Assembly (NCBI GenBank): GCA_910585815.1
Contig: CAJUFJ010000006.1
Location: 12,178-76,177 of the forward strand
Length of the DNA stretch: 64,000 nucleotides
Reading direction: 5' to 3'
DNA from: an uncultured Oscillospiraceae bacterium
GTDB taxonomy: Bacteria; Bacillota; Clostridia; Oscillospirales; Oscillospiraceae
How positions within the stretch are numbered: the stretch's first letter is position 1; each line of letters begins with the position of its first letter. Positions 59,915 through 64,000 of the stretch are shown here, in pieces. The translations under genes and the position numbers were made by a program. Under the pieces are notes generated by a model. The model made no database searches, had not been told where the DNA came from, and saw only the letters and a program-made list of their open reading frames with translations.

Positions 59915-60522
59915 AGGTTCTTTAAAAAGGTCCGGCGGTGGATGGGACTGGGGCCGTGCTCCCGCAGAAGCTGGTAGTGGAGCCTGGTGCCGTAGCCCTT
60001 GTGCTTGTCGAAGCGATACGCCGGGTACTGGGCTGCCGCCTCTGTCATGTACCGGTCCCGGCTCACCTTGGCCAGGATGGAGGCCGCCGCAATGGAGGCA
60101 GACAGGCTGTCCCCCTTCACCAGACAGCGGTGGGGGGCGGTGATGGCGGAGGTACGCCCCCTGTCCCGGTTGCCGTCAATGAGGGCGAAGTCCGGTTTTG
60201 GGGACAGTCTGTCGATTGCCAGCTGCATGGCCTTCATCCGGGCGCTGAGGATGTCGGTTCTGTCAATCTCCGCCGCGTCCACAGCGGCCACCGACCAGGC
60301 CAGGGCTTTCTCCTGAATCACCGGGAACAGGGCCTCCCGCTTTTTTTCGGTCAGCTTTTTGGAGTCGTCCAGACCGGGGATGTCGAGCCCCAGAGGCAGA
60401 ATCACCGCCGCCGCATACACCGGCCCGGCCAGAGGGCCGGCCCCCGCCTCGTCACAGCCGCAGACCAGGGTGCGGCCTTCCGCCATTGCTTCCTTTTCAA
60501 ACTGCCAGAAATCCATAGCCAT
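59911..60522 (-). CDS. rnhB: Ribonuclease HII
   Basis: 203 residues. VCGCDEAGAGPLAGPVYAAA gives the first two acidic residues and ALIDGNRD and DKHKGYGT the others. It removes ribonucleotides from DNA duplexes and RNA primers. Confidence 0.96.
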   Translation of the reverse strand: MAMDFWQFEKEAMAEGRTLVCGCDEAGAGPLAGPVYAAAVILPLGLDIPGLDDSKKLTEKKREALFPVIQEKALAWSVAAVDAAEIDRTDILSARMKAMQLAIDRLSPKPDFALIDGNRDRGRTSAITAPHRCLVKGDSLSASIAAASILAKVSRDRYMTEAAAQYPAYRFDKHKGYGTRLHYQLLREHGPSPIHRRTFLKNL

Positions 60523-60942
60523 CGCTCCTCGCTTTTCCGCCCTGTAAAACAGAATCTGTGTGTTGATGTTATCTCCTACGATGCATTATAGATATATATT
60601 GCGGATTTATCAAGTGTAAATTAAAAGGTGTGCGCCTGTATATTCCAAAGTGCAATTTTATAATTTTAGCTCTTTCATTTTCAGAAATGATTTAATCAAC
60701 TTGTATGGAAATAAAAAACACCGCATCCTCATGCGGTGCTTTTTGCCTGCATTTTTGGGCAATACAGTTTTGTCATGTGTTGATAAAGAAGATGCAGACT
60801 ATCATCACGCACCAAAAACCAACTCGAAGCCCAGCGCAGCGGGTTCGAGTTGGAGAGGAGGAGCAAAGGAGCGGAACGCAGTTTTAAGGCGGCCCCAAAA
60901 GGGACCGCCTTGAAACGGGGTGGAGCGGATTTCGCTCCGACG
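60523..60942. other. AT-rich gap between rnhB and the tRNA gene
   Basis: No supportable gene. It contains a terminator-like hairpin (ACCGCAT.CCTC.ATGCGGT plus T run, 60718-60745), a strong hairpin CCAACTCGAA/TTCGAGTTGG (60819-60853) with inner GCCC/GGG pairs, and AAGGCGG/CCGCCTT (60886-60912). The first 130 bases are markedly AT-rich compared with the genome. Confidence 0.55.
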
Positions 60943-61027
60943 TGGTACGGGTAATGGGGGTCGAACCCATACGAATTTCTTCACAGGAACCTAAATCCTG
61001 CGCGTCTGCCAATTCCGCCATACCCGC
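60943..61027 (-). tRNA. tRNA-Leu (anticodon UAG)
   Basis: 85 bases including encoded CCA. The acceptor GCGGGTA pairs with TACCCGT (one G-U at position 1). The anticodon stem CAGGA/TCCTG encloses TTTAGGT with anticodon TAG; the long variable arm (TGAAGAAATTCG) is the leucine type; GGTTCGACC closes the T arm. A hairpin (GGAGCG/CGCTCC) follows downstream on the minus strand. Confidence 0.95.
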
Positions 61028-61064
61028 ATAGCGGACTCTATCATACAGGACATCGCCTGAAAAG

Positions 61065-61478
61065 TCAATCATTTTTCAGCTCTGCCGCCAAGGCCTCCAC
61101 CGCCTGGGCCACATAGGAGGGCAGGGGCTGCTCCTCCACCCCGGCCACAAGGACGCCGCAGCTGTTCATGGGAATCAGGAACTTCTTGGCCCGGCAGCTG
61201 CCCACCGCCTCGGCCATTGCCGGGGTGACCTCCCCCAGGATAGCGTTGGCCACCACCACTCCCACCGGACCCAGCACCCCATCGGCGTCCGTGACGCCCC
61301 GGAGCACCGGATTCTCCCCGGTGGCGCCGAAGTCCGCCCCCGCCTTCAGCATGGCAGCGGTGGCCACGGTGTTAGTGCCCAGGGCATAGACCTGAGCCTG
61401 GGGCAGGCGGGCCTTGACCCCCTCCACCAGCAGACGGCCCAGCCGGCCGCCCTGGCCGTCGATGACTACAATTTTCAT
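61065..61478 (-). CDS. DUF3842-family protein
   Basis: 137 residues from the ATG at 61478 (AGGTG before it). A Rossmann-like opening (KIVVIDGQGGRLGRLLVEGV) and ALGTNTVATAAMLKAGAD and PMNSCGVLVAGVEEQPL blocks match DUF3842, common in clostridia. Function unknown. Confidence 0.82.
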   Translation of the reverse strand: MKIVVIDGQGGRLGRLLVEGVKARLPQAQVYALGTNTVATAAMLKAGADFGATGENPVLRGVTDADGVLGPVGVVVANAILGEVTPAMAEAVGSCRAKKFLIPMNSCGVLVAGVEEQPLPSYVAQAVEALAAELKND

Positions 61479-61543
61479 AAAAACACCTCGTTTCCGCACC
61501 GCTCCGGCCCAATCCCGCATAGGATGTTCCGGGGGGTGATCCT

Positions 61544-61753
61544 TTGTCTTCCATCTATAACGCCAACAGCGGGGAGCTGCTCACCATGGCGGTGGCTCTC
61601 TCGGCCGCGCTGGCACAGGGGCAGAGCCAGGCCAATCTGGCCAAGCTGGGGGCCTTTTTCACCATCGTCGGGGACACGCTGAACCTCTATGCCCTCCAGC
61701 CCAGCCAGGTGGACCGGGCCGGGACGGCCCTCAGCCTTGCAGATAATCTCTGA
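61544..61753 (+). CDS. 69-residue protein of the DUF6774-like type
   Basis: TTG start at 61544 behind GGGGGTGA. The hydrophobic helical stretch AVALSAALAQGQSQ and the KLGAFFTIVGDTLNLYALQ block resemble small gut-Firmicute proteins grouped as DUF6774. Its end overlaps the patatin gene by 23 bases, tail to tail. Confidence 0.62.
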   Translation: MSSIYNANSGELLTMAVALSAALAQGQSQANLAKLGAFFTIVGDTLNLYALQPSQVDRAGTALSLADNL

Positions 61754-62579
61754 TTTCCTCCAGCCGGTCGATCGCCCCCTGGTAGCCCGCCGCCCAGAGC
61801 AGGCGCAGCTTCTCGGTGTCCCGCTCGGTCCGGGCCACCCCCAGGGTGGACTCAGGGGCAATCACCAGCAGCTTCCCCTCCCGCTCCGCCTGGAACAGGG
61901 CCTCCCGGTCCCGGTTGTAGACCTCCGCCCGGTTTTCCATGGCCTCCACAAAGGCGGGGTAGTCCCGGTACCGCTTCCGGATCAGCTTCATCATATGGTC
62001 GGGCTTGCGGCGGTAGCGGCGGGGACGGGTGAGCACCACAATCACCCGGTCGCACTTCTCCAGCCCCCGCTGCCAGGGGATGGCGTCACCGATGCCGCCG
62101 TCCAGATAGCACTGGCCGTTGATCTCAAAGACGGGAAAGAGCAGGGGCATGGCGCAGCTGGCCTGGAGGACGGTGGATTCCTCGTCCCGCCGGGGGACGG
62201 GCAGGTAGTCCGCCTTGCCGGTGTTCAGGTTGGTAACCACCGCCTCCACCTCACCGGGGAAGGCGGCGAAGGTGTCGTAATCGAAGGGCACCAGCTCGTT
62301 GGGGATGGTGCTGAAGCCGAATTTCAGCCCGAAATAGCTGCGGTTGCTCTTATCTGTCAGGTTGCGCCAGCCCATGTACCGCCTGTCCGGGGCGAAGCGG
62401 GTGACCACCTCCAGATTGCGCCGGGGCTGCCGGGACACATAGCTCACCCCGTAGGCGATGCCCGCCGACACGCCGATGACATAGTCCGTCATCACGCCGC
62501 CCTCCAGCAGGCCATCGCACACGCCGCTGGAAAAAATTGCCCGGAGGGCCCCGCCCTCCAACACCAGTCCTGTTTTCAT
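61731..62579 (-). CDS. Patatin-like phospholipase
   Basis: 282 residues from the ATG at 62579. The oxyanion-hole loop is VLEGGALRAIFSSGV, the nucleophile lies in GVSAG and the Asp in YLDGGIGDAIP. It hydrolyses acyl groups from lipids. No signal peptide, so cytosolic. Family YjjU/RssA-like. Confidence 0.9.
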   Translation of the reverse strand: MKTGLVLEGGALRAIFSSGVCDGLLEGGVMTDYVIGVSAGIAYGVSYVSRQPRRNLEVVTRFAPDRRYMGWRNLTDKSNRSYFGLKFGFSTIPNELVPFDYDTFAAFPGEVEAVVTNLNTGKADYLPVPRRDEESTVLQASCAMPLLFPVFEINGQCYLDGGIGDAIPWQRGLEKCDRVIVVLTRPRRYRRKPDHMMKLIRKRYRDYPAFVEAMENRAEVYNRDREALFQAEREGKLLVIAPESTLGVARTERDTEKLRLLWAAGYQGAIDRLEEIRDYLQG

Positions 62580-62660
62580 AAAGACCTCCCGCGCCCGTGC
62601 CGGGCGCTTTTTTCTTATTATACCCCTTCCCCGGCGATTTTGCAAACTGTCTCAATTTCC

Positions 62661-62690
62661 TTGACACTGTCCGCCCTTTGGGGGTAAAAT
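62661..62690 (+). promoter_or_regulatory. Promoter of the xpaC-telA pair
   Basis: TTGACA (62661-62666), an 18-base spacer and TAAAAT (62685-62690), 32 bases before the ATG at 62722. Confidence 0.7.
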
Positions 62691-62721
62691 ACAGTTGATT
62701 CATTTTATGCGGAGGTACGCC

Positions 62722-63417
62722 ATGACCACCCACAAAAAAGTATCCGTCCTGCCCATCTACCTGCTGGGCCTGGTGTGGCTGGGCTATGCCCTGGTCTTCC
62801 CCCTGAACGCCCCCCTGCACTATATCCTGTGTGCCGGGCTGTCCTTTGCCGCCTTTGTGCTGGGCAAGGCCATCTGGCCCGACAAGGTCTACCAGACCCC
62901 CGGCGCGCCCAAGGAGGAGGCCAAGAGGCCCGAGGCCAAAAAGGAGGAGGACCCCAAGATCGCCGCGCTGCGGAAGGAGAAGGATCGGGCCATCTCCGAG
63001 CTGCGCCGGCTCAACGACGCCATCCCCGACGAGAAGATCTCCGCTCAGATCGACCACCTGGAGGAGGTCACAGGGAAGATTATCGACCACGTGATTGCCA
63101 ATCCGGCCAAGCAGCCCCAAATTTCCCGGTTCCTGGACTACTTCCTGCCCACCACCATCAAGCTGCTCAACGCCTATGACCGGATGGACTCCGCCGGCAT
63201 CTCGGGCAGCAACATCGACGCCACCAAGCAGAAGGTGGCGACCATGCTGGACACCCTCTGCGCCGCATTTGACAAGCAGCTGGATTCCCTCTTTGGCGAC
63301 GAAGCCCTGGACATCTCCACCGACATCACCGTGATGGAAAACCTGCTGGCCCAGGAGGGGCTGTCTGGCCCCTCCACCCCCACCGGTGGGGCTAACGGAC
63401 CTAAACTGGAATTATAA
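62722..63417 (+). CDS. XpaC-like protein (5-bromo-4-chloroindolyl phosphate hydrolysis family)
   Basis: 231 residues from the ATG at 62722 behind GGAGG. Two N-terminal membrane spans (about 10-50), a charged linker and a coiled-coil domain (SELRRLNDAIPDEKISAQID, LDYFLPTTIKLLNAYDRMDS). XpaC and TelA are paired in many Firmicutes and linked to toxic-anion or envelope stress. It lies 18 bp before telA. Confidence 0.85.
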   Translation: MTTHKKVSVLPIYLLGLVWLGYALVFPLNAPLHYILCAGLSFAAFVLGKAIWPDKVYQTPGAPKEEAKRPEAKKEEDPKIAALRKEKDRAISELRRLNDAIPDEKISAQIDHLEEVTGKIIDHVIANPAKQPQISRFLDYFLPTTIKLLNAYDRMDSAGISGSNIDATKQKVATMLDTLCAAFDKQLDSLFGDEALDISTDITVMENLLAQEGLSGPSTPTGGANGPKLEL

Positions 63418-63435
63418 TACAGGAGGAACAAAACC

Positions 63436-64000
63436 ATGAGTGACGAACTGAATCTGAACACAACTCCCGAACTGACCTTTGAGCCCTCCGCCGCCCAGGC
63501 GGTGGAGGCCCCGGCGCTGACGCTGGAGCCCTCCGCCCCGGCGGCCCCCCAGGTGGACGAGGCGGCCCAGGCCGCCCGGGACGCCAACGCCGTCAAGCTG
63601 GACGAGTCCATGCTCAGCGAGGCGGAGAAAAAGATGGTGGAGGATTTCTCCCAGAAAATCGACGTTACCGACAGCAACTTGGTGCTCAACTACGGCGCGG
63701 CGGCACAGAAGAACATCGCCGCCTTCTCCGAGAGCGCCCTGAACAACGTGAAGACCAAGGACCTGGGCGAGGTGGGCGAGGCCCTGTCCTCCCTGGTGGT
63801 GGAGCTGAAAACCTTCGGCCAGCCGGAGAAAAAGGGCATCGGCGGCTTCTTCCAGAAGAAGCGCAACGAGCTGGAGGCCATGAAGGCCAGCTACGCCAAG
63901 GCCGAGGTCAACGTGGATAAGATCGTCAAGGTGCTGAAGGACCACCAGGTCACCCTGATGAAGGACGTGGCCATGTTCGACCAGATGTATGAGCTGAACA
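63436..64000 (+). CDS. TelA-family toxic anion resistance protein (3' end beyond the window)
   Basis: 188 codons visible from the ATG at 63436 behind AGGAGG. An acidic/alanine-rich N-terminus (about 1-60) precedes the TelA domain (NLVLNYGAAAQKNIAAFSES; FFQKKRNELEAMKASYAKAE). Members are linked to tellurite and lantibiotic tolerance. The gene continues past base 64000. Confidence 0.9.
   Translation, partial: MSDELNLNTTPELTFEPSAAQAVEAPALTLEPSAPAAPQVDEAAQAARDANAVKLDESMLSEAEKKMVEDFSQKIDVTDSNLVLNYGAAAQKNIAAFSESALNNVKTKDLGEVGEALSSLVVELKTFGQPEKKGIGGFFQKKRNELEAMKASYAKAEVNVDKIVKVLKDHQVTLMKDVAMFDQMYELN

Overview
The window comes from a high-GC, spore-forming gut Firmicute, most like the Flavonifractor/Pseudoflavonifractor/Lawsonibacter group of Oscillospiraceae. 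Supporting signs are the lytB(ispH)-S1 gene fusion, a CIRCE-controlled hrcA-grpE-dnaK-dnaJ cluster, GerW and a DacF-type carboxypeptidase, MEP-pathway genes, DUF4358 lipoproteins, and many short palindromic intergenic repeats. The genus assignment is inference; no rRNA is present.

Bases 1-6720 are an AT-richer accessory zone: the 5' part of dndC (DNA phosphorothioation), an Mrr-type nuclease just upstream of it, then a graveyard of broken genes (transporter remnant, LysR regulator, IS110 transposase, a DDE transposase joined to a sortase remnant, an IS3-family element, and a gene cut short by that element). Bases 6850-14500 hold a cysteine hydrolase, a large FAD protein and a segment bracketed by a tyrosine recombinase and a serine recombinase; between the recombinases lie a GH13 glycosidase and an overlapping LRR-SUKH gene.

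From 14500 on the window is mostly core chromosome. It holds the heat-shock cluster with a tiny CxxC membrane peptide between grpE and dnaK; an MBL hydrolase, a MATE exporter and a cysteine desulfurase; a surface-modification neighbourhood (BIG2/DUF4358 lipoprotein, MBOAT acyltransferase, DHHW protein, SGNH hydrolase, second DUF4358 lipoprotein); rpsB-tsf; ispD-ispF; a CarD regulator; ispH-S1/plsC/cmk; KptA; a sporulation and chromosome-segregation run (rluB-type synthase, dacF, gerW, DUF2953, scpB, scpA); the proteostasis run tig-clpP-clpX-lon-engB; thrC; rnhB; a tRNA-Leu; and xpaC-telA running off the right edge.

The most interesting locus lies between scpA and engB (49460-50305). A small ribbon-helix-helix gene has a palindrome on its -10 box. 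Next to it, two near-identical promoters face each other 300 bp apart and drive convergent RNAs that overlap at a shared bidirectional terminator. One RNA encodes a 27-residue peptide whose ribosome-binding site can be masked by a hairpin. This is the architecture of a type I toxin-antitoxin pair, and I do not recognise the peptide as a named toxin. A second compact regulatory locus is the divergent XRE gene/72-residue gene pair near 41950, with two matching 15-bp operator-like repeats. Two families of palindromic intergenic repeats recur through the window.
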